This document shows positions 9,517 to 19,703 of a stretch of DNA of 64,000 nt, in pieces (the first letter of the stretch is position 1; the number at the start of each line of letters is the position of its first letter). Made by a program: the position numbers and the translations under genes. The stretch is from Clostridium sp. UBA4548 (GTDB lineage: Bacteria > Bacillota > Clostridia > Clostridiales > Clostridiaceae), in assembly GCF_002387895.1 (NCBI RefSeq), contig NZ_DGLI01000029.1, forward strand, positions 1 through 64,000. Direction: 5' to 3'. The notes beneath the pieces are model-generated. The model made no database searches. It was not told the origin of the DNA and worked only from the letters and a program-made list of their open reading frames with translations.

Positions 9517-11490
9517 TTGGAAAAAAGTGATGGATTACTAAACCTGCTTTTAAATCTACCACAAGGGATAAAATCCAAGTTGGCACCAGTATTTGGGGAA
9601 GAAACCCTGGCATCACAACAGATCGAGCTAGCGATTTTGTATGGAGACAATAGGGAGGCTGTGAATGCCCAAGTTCAAGCCTTGGGAGGAACCTTTGAGG
9701 ATTTAGGTTTTGGCTACGGAATTGTCACAGTAAATATTAATGTGGTAAGAGATGTTGCAAATATAAGGGAGATACTTTATATAGAGCTACCTAAAAATTT
9801 ATTTCTTACCTTTGAGCCAAGTAATAGAGCAGCTTGTGTTACTGAAGCTGCACAAATTTATGGATTGAACGGAAATGGAATTTTAATTGGATTCATTGAT
9901 TCTGGAATAGACTATACTCATCCTGCCTTTAGAGATGCCAATGGAGATACCAGGATAGATTATATTTATGATTTAGATGATAATGGAAAAGTTTATAACA
10001 GAGAACAAATTAATGCTGCCTTAAAATCACCAGATCCCTTTGCAATAGTACCTCATGTAGATAGGGCTGGGCATGGAACCCATGTAGCAGGTATTGCCTG
10101 TGCGGGTGGAAACATAGAAAGAAGATATATAGGTGTGGCACCTCAAAGCTCCATTGCCATGGTAAAGATGACGAGAGAAGGAAAAATGAATTATGCTAAA
10201 AGCACTCAGCTTATGAGAGGCATAAGGTTTCTTGTGACTAGAGCAGATGAACTTAATAAACCTCTTGTTATTAATATAAGCTTTAGTACTAACGACGGTG
10301 CTCATGATGGAAGAAGCCTTTTAGAGCAATACATTGAAACTATAGCTAACTTGGAACGAGTAACCATAGCTATTGCAGCTGGAAATGAAGGAGATAAGGC
10401 TCATCACAGTGGAGGAGATCTAAGAGAAGAATTAAGAATAAATGTTAATATTGCTAATGAAGAGAGAGGGATAATTTTCCAATTATATAAATCCTTTTTA
10501 AAAGATGTAAGTTTAGATATTGTGGCTCCCAATGGAAGTAGAACAGGGGTATTGAGGCTAACAAGACCTTTTACTGAGGGAAGTATTAGAACAGATGCTT
10601 ACTACATCTATAATAGTGGTCCTACTCCCTTTAATATTAATGGGGAAATTGTTATAAGTCTTGTGGCTCAGGCAGAATTTTTAAGTGCTGGGGTGTGGAC
10701 TTTAATTATGACTAGTCCAGGAACTAGAATAAGGGGCAGATATGATATGTGGCTTCCTATAGCAGAAGGATTAAATCCAAATACTAGGTTTTTAAATCCT
10801 AGTGTCTATAATACTGTAGGTATTCCAGGTACAGTACCAGCTGCAATTACTGTAGGAAGCTATAACTATATTAATGGAACAATATCAAGTTTTTCAGGAA
10901 GAGGAAATGAGATTTTAGTTCCTGTAAAGCCTGATGTCATTGCCCCAGGAGAAAATATTGAAGCTCCAATACCAGGTGGGGGATATGATTCTTTATCAGG
11001 AACCTCTATGGCAACTCCAGCGGTGGCAGGAGGAGCAGCTCTTCTTATGCAATGGGGATTAATTATGGGAAGAGATCCCTATCTTTATGGACAGAGACTA
11101 AAGTATTTTCTTTTGAAAGGTGCTAGAAGGACTAGAACAGATGTAGATTACCCAGGTCCAACTTGGGGCTATGGAACCCTATGTGTAAGAAATGCTATAG
11201 AGGTTTGGAATGAGGAGGTTGCTTCAAGAAGTGTAGGAATTCAGCAGAGAACTACAACTTTAATAGATGAACCTTATAAGGAAGAAGAGGAAATAAAAGC
11301 TATAAATAGTACCCTAGAAAAGGAACTTATAGAGCTTGTTGATGAAAATAATAAAAAGAAAGATATGGTAATTAAGGATAAAAGACAACTGAAAAGTCCT
11401 AATAGTTTGTATTTAAGTATACCTCCTGAAATTTATACAACTTTTGTAGAAAGTATCAATGAAAAAGGAAGGAGTTTCCATGACAAATAG
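9517..11490 (+). CDS. Csp-like subtilase 5, canonical S8 active site
   Basis: Predicted active protease, 657 aa from a TTG start placed after GTGGGAGGGGTAACA. An upstream in-frame GTG at 9502 lies inside that ribosome binding site. This is the most subtilisin-like member: Asp128 (FIDSGIDYTHP), His186 (GHGTHVAG) and Ser497 (SGTSMATPAVAGG), with AAGNEGD as the oxyanion Asn. Its prodomain differs from all the others, lacking YLSEDY and PYTLS. A charged linker (about residues 570-625) leads to the tail YLSIPPEIYTTF. Its 3' end overlaps gene 6 by 11 bp, so it heads the transcription unit that carries the pseudoproteases. It is the best candidate for the main SleC-activating enzyme, by inference from family and position. 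Confidence 0.9.
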   Translation: MEKSDGLLNLLLNLPQGIKSKLAPVFGEETLASQQIELAILYGDNREAVNAQVQALGGTFEDLGFGYGIVTVNINVVRDVANIREILYIELPKNLFLTFEPSNRAACVTEAAQIYGLNGNGILIGFIDSGIDYTHPAFRDANGDTRIDYIYDLDDNGKVYNREQINAALKSPDPFAIVPHVDRAGHGTHVAGIACAGGNIERRYIGVAPQSSIAMVKMTREGKMNYAKSTQLMRGIRFLVTRADELNKPLVINISFSTNDGAHDGRSLLEQYIETIANLERVTIAIAAGNEGDKAHHSGGDLREELRINVNIANEERGIIFQLYKSFLKDVSLDIVAPNGSRTGVLRLTRPFTEGSIRTDAYYIYNSGPTPFNINGEIVISLVAQAEFLSAGVWTLIMTSPGTRIRGRYDMWLPIAEGLNPNTRFLNPSVYNTVGIPGTVPAAITVGSYNYINGTISSFSGRGNEILVPVKPDVIAPGENIEAPIPGGGYDSLSGTSMATPAVAGGAALLMQWGLIMGRDPYLYGQRLKYFLLKGARRTRTDVDYPGPTWGYGTLCVRNAIEVWNEEVASRSVGIQQRTTTLIDEPYKEEEEIKAINSTLEKELIELVDENNKKKDMVIKDKRQLKSPNSLYLSIPPEIYTTFVESINEKGRSFHDK

Positions 11491-13414
11491 TTTAAGGAAA
11501 GAAGTTTATAGGGAAGTTGAAAATGGGGGCATGATTTTAAGCGAAGCTCTTGAAAAACAAGCCAGCAAGTTCTTTAAAGATTACTATGCTAATGAGGAGT
11601 ATGAGAATTATTTTGTTGAATACTCAGGAAATATAGTAGAAGCTTTTGAAAAAATAAATTATGGAGCAGTGTTTGCAGAAAAATCTATGTTTGCAGCAGT
11701 ATCAGTTAAAAAAGACATGCTTGGGAATCTAATTAGAGATGTTCCACAAATCGTAAATATAGAAAAAAGTAGCCCCTATAGTCTATCAGACCTAGTGCCA
11801 TCTTTTAATGATCAAGGAAGAAATGTAGATAGTAGCAACAATTTAGGGCTAGATGGAGAGGGTGTAATAATTGGAATAATAAGCACAGGAATAGATTATT
11901 TAAATGAAAACTTTATGACACAAGATCGAAGAACAAGAATATCAGCAATTTGGGATCAAAGTTTAAGTTCAGGATCTCCACCAGTACCTTTTAGTTATGG
12001 ATCCGAATTTGATAAAGAAGAAATAAATAAAGCAATCAGGACATATTTCTCAGGAGGTAATCCCTATGAAATTGTTCCACATAAAGATGATGTAGGGCAT
12101 GGCACAGCCATTGCAGGAATTATAGGTGCAAGTAGAGTAAGAGCAACTGATGAAGTATTTGGTGTAGCTCCAAAATGCGAATTTGCCATAGTAAAGGTGA
12201 AAAGGGCCAAAAAAATCACCATGGAAGAGTATGGTATAGATCAAGGGTTGCCTAATGTATACGAATCAACAGATTTAGCATCTGCCATTAGTTACTTAGC
12301 TGAACTACAAAATACTTTGATGAAGCCAATGATAGTTTATTTAGCCCTTGGAAGTAACTTTGGAGCTCATACTGGAAGAGCTGCATTAGAAAGGTATATA
12401 GATTTTTTTTCACTTAAAAGAGGCTTTTCAATAATAACAGATACAGGCGATGAAGGTAATGGTAGCACTCACACTAGTGGAGAGGTATCAAGCACAGGAA
12501 CTATGAAAACCATAGAAATTAATGTGGATAAGGAAGAGAAAAACTTATACTTATCAATTTGGTTTAGGAACCCAGATGTTTTTTCTGTTGGGGTAGCAGC
12601 GCCCAGTGGCGAGGGGATTAAGCGGATATCTATACCTGCCACTAATGGGTCTCAAGTGAAATTTACCTTGGGCAGTACTACAATTACCATTTTATACTCC
12701 ATACAAGCTCAAGCTATGGCAGATAAAATGATTGGAATATTGATAGAAAATGTAAGCGGTGGAGTTTGGAAAATTGATTTGACTGGAGAATATGTAATTT
12801 ATGGTGGCTATGACGTTTGGTTGCTTCAGAGGCCTCTTTTAAAGAAAGAAACTAGAGTATTAGTGCCTAATGAATATACTACTTTAACAATTCCCTCTAC
12901 AGCTATAGGTACATTAACTACGGCTAATTATCAAGAACTAACTAATATTAGAACCCCTGAACCAGGGAAGGGATTTACAAAAGATGGAAGAGTAAAGCCC
13001 TCTGTTTCAACATTATCTAATAATATTATTACTGTAGGGTTAGAAAAAAAAATAGCAGTAGTAAGTGGGAGCGCAGCGGCAGGAGCAATATTGTCAGGAT
13101 TATCAGTGCTTTTATTTGAATGGGGATTTGTACAGAGGAAGGATCTTAATATGTTTACTCAAAAACTTAACAGTTATATTATTCGTGGTACGGTAAAGGA
13201 ACCTGGGGTTATTTACCCAAATCCTACCTCAGGTTTTGGATTGTTAAGTTTTAAAGCCGTATTTGAAAGCTTAAGCAACCATGGGGGAGAAGAGGTTGTA
13301 GCGGGACTTTGTGACCTCTTAAGGGGAGCGATATACCAGGAGAAAATCTACTGGAATATACCAACAGATTTATTTAAAAGGTTAATCTGGAGTTGTAATC
13401 AAGGAGAATTATAA
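11480..13414 (+). CDS. Csp-like pseudoprotease 6 (Asp and Ser lost)
   Basis: Catalytically degenerate subtilase, 644 aa from the ATG at 11480 after AAGGAAGGAGTTTCC. An upstream in-frame ATG at 11459 lies within the ribosome binding region. The Asp site is Ser135 (IISTGIDYLN), the His is kept (His207, GHGTAIAG), and the Ser site is Ala532 (SGSAAAGA). The oxyanion Asn is also changed, to Asp (DTGDEGN). The prodomain (YYANEEYENYFVEYSGNI, SSPYSLS) and the tail (YWNIPTDLFKRL) are kept. The frame is open throughout, which argues for selected function rather than decay. The start is translationally coupled to active protease 5, suggesting that the two are made together. Confidence 0.9.
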   Translation: MTNSLRKEVYREVENGGMILSEALEKQASKFFKDYYANEEYENYFVEYSGNIVEAFEKINYGAVFAEKSMFAAVSVKKDMLGNLIRDVPQIVNIEKSSPYSLSDLVPSFNDQGRNVDSSNNLGLDGEGVIIGIISTGIDYLNENFMTQDRRTRISAIWDQSLSSGSPPVPFSYGSEFDKEEINKAIRTYFSGGNPYEIVPHKDDVGHGTAIAGIIGASRVRATDEVFGVAPKCEFAIVKVKRAKKITMEEYGIDQGLPNVYESTDLASAISYLAELQNTLMKPMIVYLALGSNFGAHTGRAALERYIDFFSLKRGFSIITDTGDEGNGSTHTSGEVSSTGTMKTIEINVDKEEKNLYLSIWFRNPDVFSVGVAAPSGEGIKRISIPATNGSQVKFTLGSTTITILYSIQAQAMADKMIGILIENVSGGVWKIDLTGEYVIYGGYDVWLLQRPLLKKETRVLVPNEYTTLTIPSTAIGTLTTANYQELTNIRTPEPGKGFTKDGRVKPSVSTLSNNIITVGLEKKIAVVSGSAAAGAILSGLSVLLFEWGFVQRKDLNMFTQKLNSYIIRGTVKEPGVIYPNPTSGFGLLSFKAVFESLSNHGGEEVVAGLCDLLRGAIYQEKIYWNIPTDLFKRLIWSCNQGEL

Positions 13415-13426
13415 GGAGGGGAAGCT

Positions 13427-15493
13427 GTGAAGGATAAAGATGGAGGTTATATTAGGAAAGAATATAAAGGACATAAAGATGAAGCTGATTTACTTAGGGA
13501 GAGAGAGAAAACTGGGGCCATAAAATGGGAGAGAACCTTTAATAGAGAGTTAAATCAGCAAGAAGGAACAGATACACAAAATACTCCAATTGAAGATTTA
13601 TCTCCAACGGCAATAAATAAAAAAAGTGATAAAGAATATTACTTAAGTGAGGATTATGAAAGCTATTTTGTAGAATATATAGGAAATATTGAGGAGGCTA
13701 TTGGTAAGCTAGACTATGCTGCGGTGTTCTTACCTGGAAAGTTCTTTGCGGTAGTTTTTGTGAAAAGAGGAATGCTAAATAGACTTCTACAGGATGTTAA
13801 GGAAATTGTAAATGTGCAAAGTAGTTTCCCCTATACCCTGTCGGAATTAAGGGTAGTTAATGATACTTATGACTTGAATGCTATTGATAAAGGAACTGTT
13901 ACCTTAGAAGGAGATGGGGTAGTAGTTGGGATTATAAGTACAGGAATAGATTATTTAAATCCAAGGTTTATGACTAATCAAGGTGAAACTAGAATAGAGG
14001 TAATTTGGGATCAAAGTTTGCAACAGGGAGTTCCACCCGTTGGGTTTATTCAGGGTACTGAATTTACTACAGAAAAAATTAATGAAGCAATAAGATCTCA
14101 AGCAATAGGGAGAAATCCTTATGATATAGTCCAACAAAGAGATGAAGTTGGCCATGGAACTGCTATCGCAGGGATTATAGGCGGCAGAAGGCTTGATGAG
14201 AATGAGGAGTTTAAGAGTCTAGTGCCAAATTGCACCTTTGCCATTGTAAAGCTAAATAAGGCTTTAAATGTAGTGAAAGAAAGCGCAGGAATAAAGGCGG
14301 TAGATGTGGAGGTTTATGAAAGTATAGATTTAACTGCGGCCATTAGATACTTAGCAGAGTTACAAGAAAAATTAAAAAAACCTATGGTGGTTTATATAGC
14401 AATAGGAAGTAATTTAGGAGGACATGAAGGAGATACGGTTTCAGAAAGATATATAGATTTATTCTCCCAAAGAAGAAGTTTTTTAGTTGTAACAAACAGC
14501 GGAAGTCAAGGTGATAGTGATACTCATGTAGGTGGAAATCTTACTGAAAATGAGAAAACAGCAGTGATTAAATTACAAGTAGATGAGAAGGAGGGGGATT
14601 TACTTTTATCTGTTTATACCTTAAGGGTAGATACTTTTTCCTTTACCATCAAATCTCCTACTGGAGAAGTTAGTGAACCAATAGAAATTCCTAAGGAAAA
14701 TCAGTTTCTTTCTTTTTCTATTGGTGAGACCCAAGTAAGTATTCAATTTTTTGTGGAAAGGCAAGGTTTTGGTGAAGAGCGAGGGGAAATTTTATTTAAA
14801 AATATAAAGGGAGGAATTTGGGAGTTTAATTTAACTGGTGAAATGATAACCACTGGAAGATATGACAGTTGGTTACTCCAAAGAGAACTTTTAGAACCTG
14901 GAACAAGGTTTTTAAATCCTGATCCTTATATAACAGTAATGTCCCCAGGAACTGCAAGAAATATTGTAACTTCTGCAGGGTATAATCAGCAGACCAATAC
15001 TATACTTCCTCAATCAGGAAAAGGCTTTTCACGGGATGGGAGAGTTAAGCCTTCAGTGACTAATCCTGCAGTAAATGTTTTAACAACTGGATTAAATGAC
15101 ACTTTACAAGTGGTAAGTGGAATGGCAGTACCAGGGGCAATTTTAACAGGGATAGGTGCTCTTATAATGGAATGGGGAGTTGTGCAGGGAAATGATATTA
15201 ATATGTATCCACAAAAACCAAGAAATTTCATGGTTGGAGCAACTACAAAGCAAGAGAAATTAGCTTATCCAAATCCAGAATGGGGATATGGTGTAGTAAA
15301 TATAGAATTACTTTTTGAAAACTTACAGAAATCTATTAGTGATAGGGATTTTATTCAAGATAAGATAGAGGACAATTTATTCCTTGTACAAGAAGAGAGT
15401 GGATATAGAGAGAATTATAACATTGGGAAAATGTATGTAAACATTCCTATAGAAATCTATAAAAGGTTGGGATTACAACCAAAAGTAAGATAA
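13427..15493 (+). CDS. Csp-like pseudoprotease 7 (Asp and Ser lost)
   Basis: Degenerate subtilase of 688 aa with a charged N-terminal extension of about 65 residues before YYLSEDYESYFVEYIGNI. The Asp site is Ser171 (IISTGIDYLN), His243 is kept (GHGTAIAG), and the Ser site is Ala567 in SGMAVPGA. The oxyanion Asn position reads Ser (NSGSQGD). The prodomain ends SFPYTLS and the tail is YVNIPIEIYKRL. The GTG start follows AAGGAGGGGAAGCT, 12 bp after gene 6, in a tight operon arrangement. A protease function is very unlikely; a sensing or scaffold role like that of C. difficile CspC is inference. Confidence 0.9.
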   Translation: MKDKDGGYIRKEYKGHKDEADLLREREKTGAIKWERTFNRELNQQEGTDTQNTPIEDLSPTAINKKSDKEYYLSEDYESYFVEYIGNIEEAIGKLDYAAVFLPGKFFAVVFVKRGMLNRLLQDVKEIVNVQSSFPYTLSELRVVNDTYDLNAIDKGTVTLEGDGVVVGIISTGIDYLNPRFMTNQGETRIEVIWDQSLQQGVPPVGFIQGTEFTTEKINEAIRSQAIGRNPYDIVQQRDEVGHGTAIAGIIGGRRLDENEEFKSLVPNCTFAIVKLNKALNVVKESAGIKAVDVEVYESIDLTAAIRYLAELQEKLKKPMVVYIAIGSNLGGHEGDTVSERYIDLFSQRRSFLVVTNSGSQGDSDTHVGGNLTENEKTAVIKLQVDEKEGDLLLSVYTLRVDTFSFTIKSPTGEVSEPIEIPKENQFLSFSIGETQVSIQFFVERQGFGEERGEILFKNIKGGIWEFNLTGEMITTGRYDSWLLQRELLEPGTRFLNPDPYITVMSPGTARNIVTSAGYNQQTNTILPQSGKGFSRDGRVKPSVTNPAVNVLTTGLNDTLQVVSGMAVPGAILTGIGALIMEWGVVQGNDINMYPQKPRNFMVGATTKQEKLAYPNPEWGYGVVNIELLFENLQKSISDRDFIQDKIEDNLFLVQEESGYRENYNIGKMYVNIPIEIYKRLGLQPKVR

Positions 15494-15509
15494 GGGGATG
15501 AGGGAATTA

Positions 15510-17531
15510 ATGTGGAAGGATAGTGTTATAACGCAGACTTTAAGTAACTATGGTGCTAAAACCTTAAGAGAAGAAGGTTCGATGAATGGAATACAGGAAG
15601 TAGTAACAATTCAACCAAATGGAGAAGACCAAGAGCAAATAAAAGAAAGTGTTAGTAATGCTGAAGGTTCTAGCAACAAGAAAACTCCTAGAGAGTACTA
15701 CTTAAGTGAAGATTATGAGGTTTATTTTGTTGAATATATAGGAGATATCAAAAGCAGTATAGATAAAATTCCATATGCGGACATATATTCAACAGGAGAG
15801 TTTTATGGATTTTTATTTGTGGAGAATGGAAGACTTATGGAGGTTTTAGAGGCAGTACCTGAAATTGTTAGTACACAAAGAGGATTCCCATTTACACTTT
15901 CGGAGCTAAATGTAAGTAATAACTTGAACAATAGTATACCTTTAGATATACAACCTACAACTTTACAGGGGCAGGGGGTAATAGTTGGTATTATAAGCAC
16001 AGGCATAGACTATTTAAATCCTAGATTTACAAACGCTGACGGAAGTACGCGAATTGTTGGGATTTGGGATGAAACTTTAAATGATGGAATACCGCCAGAT
16101 ACCTTTGTAAGAGGAACTGAGTTTAGTTCTGAACAGATTAATGAGGCATTAAAATTAGAGAGTGCAGGAGGCGATCCATATACTATAGTAAAGCATAAGG
16201 ATGAAGTAGGACATGGCACTGCCATTGCTGGAGTTATCGGGGGAAGAAGACTGGGAGAAGAAGAGGGATTTGTTAGTGTTGTGCCTAAATGTGAATTTGC
16301 CATTGTGAAGCTTCAGGAGGCTAAAGAAAATACATTGAGGGCAGATGGTATAAAAAGAGGGGATAAGAATATATACCAAGATACAGATATATCAGCAGGA
16401 ATAAGGTATCTTAGAATGGTTCAAACCAACTTAAGAAGGCCTATGGTAGTCTATGTAGCTCTAGGAAGCAACTCAGGTGGACATGGAGGGGAAACTGTAA
16501 TAGAAAGGTATATAGATTTTGTATCACAAAGAAGGGACTTTGCAATAATTTGTAATACAGGAAATCAAGGAAATGCAGATGGGCACGCTAGTGGTACTTT
16601 TGAAGGTTCTGGTGATAGGGAGGTTGTACCTATAGGTGTTGCTAAAGGTCAGGGAAATTTGATATTTGCCATTTACATTAGTAAACCAGATAAAATAACT
16701 ATTGGAATTACTTCACCTAATGGAGAAAGTGTAGAGCCTTTAACTATCCCTACAAAAAATGGAGAAAGTTTTTCTTCTGTTCTAGAAGGCAATAACCTCA
16801 TAGTAAAGTATTCCGAAGAGAGTCAAAGTGGTGGGATTCAACGTGTAGATGTATTAATAGAGAATGCTGCAGAAGGAACTTGGAATATAAGTCTTAAGGC
16901 TGAAGTTATAACAAATGGAAGATATGATTTGTGGCTTTTGCAAAAGGAGTTATTAGAGAAAGAAGAACGATTTTTAAATCCAGACGAGGAAATAACTTTA
17001 ATGACTCCCTCTACGGCACAAAGCTCCTTAACAACATCTTATTATAATCAAAGGGACAATAGTATAATACCTGAATCAGGAAAGGGTTTTACGAAATATG
17101 GATTGATTAAGCCATCCATAGCAGTTGGAACAGAAGGCATAATAACTCTAGGATTAAACAATGATTTAATTCTGGCTAGTGGAGCGGCTATGGCAGGGGC
17201 ATTAATCACAGGGGCTGCAGCCATGATTTATCAGTGGGGAGTTGTAGAGAAAAATGATATAAATATTTACCCACCCAAGTTGAGGAGTTACGTTATTTCA
17301 GCAACTCTAAGGGAAGAGGAAGGAATATATCCTAACCCATCCTGGGGCTATGGAAGATTTAGTTTTAATAAGCTTTTGAATAATCTAAGTCAAGTAACTA
17401 AAAAAAACAAGAAAAGAAATATTTATCATGACTTAACCAAGAAAGCAAAAAATGAAACCTTTGAAGAAAGCTATGAAAACAACTTATATACAAATATCCC
17501 AGGGGAAGTATATAACAGGCTTATGAAATAG
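15510..17531 (+). CDS. Csp-like pseudoprotease 8 (Asp and Ser lost)
   Basis: Degenerate subtilase, 673 aa from the ATG at 15510, preceded by GATGAGGGAATTA. The in-frame ATG at 15498 is only one base from the AGGGG element and is less likely. The Asp site is Ser163 (IISTGIDYLN), His235 is kept (GHGTAIAG), and the Ser site is Ala560 (SGAAMAGA). The oxyanion Asn is kept (NTGNQGN). The prodomain has YYLSEDYEVYFVEYIGDI and GFPFTLS, and the tail is YTNIPGEVYNRLMK. A Lys-rich linker (KKNKKRN) precedes the tail. It sits mid-operon, 16 bp after gene 7. Confidence 0.9.
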   Translation: MWKDSVITQTLSNYGAKTLREEGSMNGIQEVVTIQPNGEDQEQIKESVSNAEGSSNKKTPREYYLSEDYEVYFVEYIGDIKSSIDKIPYADIYSTGEFYGFLFVENGRLMEVLEAVPEIVSTQRGFPFTLSELNVSNNLNNSIPLDIQPTTLQGQGVIVGIISTGIDYLNPRFTNADGSTRIVGIWDETLNDGIPPDTFVRGTEFSSEQINEALKLESAGGDPYTIVKHKDEVGHGTAIAGVIGGRRLGEEEGFVSVVPKCEFAIVKLQEAKENTLRADGIKRGDKNIYQDTDISAGIRYLRMVQTNLRRPMVVYVALGSNSGGHGGETVIERYIDFVSQRRDFAIICNTGNQGNADGHASGTFEGSGDREVVPIGVAKGQGNLIFAIYISKPDKITIGITSPNGESVEPLTIPTKNGESFSSVLEGNNLIVKYSEESQSGGIQRVDVLIENAAEGTWNISLKAEVITNGRYDLWLLQKELLEKEERFLNPDEEITLMTPSTAQSSLTTSYYNQRDNSIIPESGKGFTKYGLIKPSIAVGTEGIITLGLNNDLILASGAAMAGALITGAAAMIYQWGVVEKNDINIYPPKLRSYVISATLREEEGIYPNPSWGYGRFSFNKLLNNLSQVTKKNKKRNIYHDLTKKAKNETFEESYENNLYTNIPGEVYNRLMK

Positions 17532-17562
17532 TTACTAGATGGAGTTAAGGGGGAAATAAGTT

Positions 17563-19608
17563 ATGGTCAAGAATACTTTGGGATTAGTAGGTTTATCTAA
17601 GTATAAAGGAGAAGTTTTAAAGAAGGATAGTATACTTTCATCAGAGAAGTGTTTAAAAGAAAATATTAAGAGATATAGAGAAAATACAAATAACAGTATC
17701 ACCATGAAAAGCCCTAGTGAATATTACTTAAGTGAGTATTATGAAGTTTATTTTGTTGAATATATAGGTGATGCTATTAGTAAAATAAAGAACATTAACT
17801 TTGCTAATATATTTTTAACAGGAAAGTTTTTTGCCCTTTTGTTTGTAGAGAATGGAAGACTTAATGAAGTTTTAAAATTAGTGCCAGAAATTACAAATAT
17901 TCAAAAGGGCTTTCCTTATACCCTTTCAGAGCTGAGGATAAGTAGTAACTTATATAGCAGTAAGACAATTGATAAAGAAAATATTATGCTTCAAGGAGAG
18001 GGAGTAGTTGTTGGAATTATTAGCACAGGAATAGATTACCTAAATCCAAGGTTTATAAAGGCTAATGGAAACAGTAGAGTACTAAGTGTTTGGGATCAAT
18101 CTTTAGACCAAGGACCAGTACCAAATGGGTTTCTTATAGGTACTGAGTTTACTGAAGAAATAATTAACGAAGCCTTGAGGAGAAGAAATATGGGGGAAAA
18201 TCCCTATTCTATAGTTAATCATAAAGATATGGTTGGCCACGGTACTGCTATTGCTGGGATTATAGGGGGAGCAGCTATTGAACCGGGAGATGCCTTAGTT
18301 AGTGTAGTTCCTAAGTGTGATTTTGCAGTAGTAAAGTTAAAAGAAGCTAAGAGCAATACCTTAAGACTAAGTGGTATAGATAGACGGGACATTCCCATAT
18401 ATCAGGATTCTGATATAGCAGCAGCTATAAGATATTTAGCCGAGCTACAGGAAAAACTTAAAAGACCAATGACGGTCTACTTAGCTCTAGGAAGCAATTA
18501 TGGAGGGCGTAATGGACAAACTGTGCTTGAGAGATATATAGATTACTTCACACAAAAAAGAGATTTTACTGTAGTTTCAAATACAGGAAGCCAAGGCAAT
18601 GCTCAGGGGCATGCTAGTGGTATTATATCAAGAATTGGAGAAGAGAGGATTATTCCAATTAATGTAGATAATAGTGAGGGGAATTTATTCTTTTCTATTT
18701 ATATCTTTAAGCCTGACAATATATCTATAGGAATATTAGCTCCAACGGGAGAAAGAATACAAACTTTAACAATTCCACAGGTAAATGGGGAAATTATAAC
18801 CTTTAATTTGGGTAAAAGCACAATAATATTACAATACTTTAGTGATGGATATAGCAATGGGGATGAAAGAATTGATGTGTTAATTAGAAATGCAGTTGGA
18901 GGGGCATGGATAATTAATCTTTTAGGTGAATATATAGTTAAAGGGAAATATGATATGTGGCTAATTCAAAAGGAGTTATTACTGCAAGAAACTAGATTTT
19001 TAGAAGCAGATATGAATATAACCCTAATGACTCCAGCTACAGCAATAAATGCTTTAACTACCTCTTATTATAACCAAAAAAATAACACTATAGTTCCGGA
19101 GTCAGGGAGGGGTTTTACCAGAGAGGGAATTATTAAACCCTCCGTTGCAACGGCAGGAGTTGATATTTTAACTGTAGGGTTAAATAATCAGCTTATTGTA
19201 GCAACTGGAGCTGCTATGGCAGGTGCTTTACTTACTGGAGCAATAGCAATGATATATGAATGGGGAATTATAAGAGAAAATGATTTAGAGCTTTTCCCTC
19301 CAAAGATGAGAAGTTATATTATTTCTTCAGCTGTTAGAGACGAAGGGCAAATATACCCTAATCCAGAATGGGGCTTTGGAAGATTAAGTTTTAAAAAGCT
19401 TCATGAAAATTTAAGTCAGCTATCTAGAAGGAATGTAAAAGATATAGATTTTAAAGAAAAAGAAAAAGTTCAGACTATAAATATCGATAAACTAACGAAA
19501 AAATCCAATAGTAATGTTCAAGGAGAAGATGTTGATTATAAAGGAGTATACATTCATATACCCATAGAAATCTATGAAAGAATAGGTATGGATATAAAGC
19601 ATATATAG
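17563..19608 (+). CDS. Csp-like pseudoprotease 9 (Asp and Ser lost)
   Basis: Degenerate subtilase of 681 aa. The Asp site is Ser154 (IISTGIDYLN), His226 is kept (GHGTAIAG), and the Ser site is Ala551 (TGAAMAGA). The oxyanion Asn is Ser (NTGSQGN). The prodomain is YYLSEYYEVYFVEYIGDA with GFPYTLS, and the tail is YIHIPIEIYERI after a Lys/Asp-rich linker. Its closest relative by eye is gene 8, with a shared NNTI-PESG-GFT block and AAMAGAL around the dead Ser, so these two look like a recent tandem duplication. The ATG follows AAGGGGGAAATAAGTT. A 95-bp AT-rich gap separates it from gene 10. Confidence 0.9.
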   Translation: MVKNTLGLVGLSKYKGEVLKKDSILSSEKCLKENIKRYRENTNNSITMKSPSEYYLSEYYEVYFVEYIGDAISKIKNINFANIFLTGKFFALLFVENGRLNEVLKLVPEITNIQKGFPYTLSELRISSNLYSSKTIDKENIMLQGEGVVVGIISTGIDYLNPRFIKANGNSRVLSVWDQSLDQGPVPNGFLIGTEFTEEIINEALRRRNMGENPYSIVNHKDMVGHGTAIAGIIGGAAIEPGDALVSVVPKCDFAVVKLKEAKSNTLRLSGIDRRDIPIYQDSDIAAAIRYLAELQEKLKRPMTVYLALGSNYGGRNGQTVLERYIDYFTQKRDFTVVSNTGSQGNAQGHASGIISRIGEERIIPINVDNSEGNLFFSIYIFKPDNISIGILAPTGERIQTLTIPQVNGEIITFNLGKSTIILQYFSDGYSNGDERIDVLIRNAVGGAWIINLLGEYIVKGKYDMWLIQKELLLQETRFLEADMNITLMTPATAINALTTSYYNQKNNTIVPESGRGFTREGIIKPSVATAGVDILTVGLNNQLIVATGAAMAGALLTGAIAMIYEWGIIRENDLELFPPKMRSYIISSAVRDEGQIYPNPEWGFGRLSFKKLHENLSQLSRRNVKDIDFKEKEKVQTINIDKLTKKSNSNVQGEDVDYKGVYIHIPIEIYERIGMDIKHI

Positions 19609-19703
19609 ATTAGTTGTTTCTTAGACTTATAGCTGATGAAAATATATAGAGTGTTAGTTGGATAAGTACTATGTAGATGCTACCAATAGAGGGGAGAGAG
19701 GTT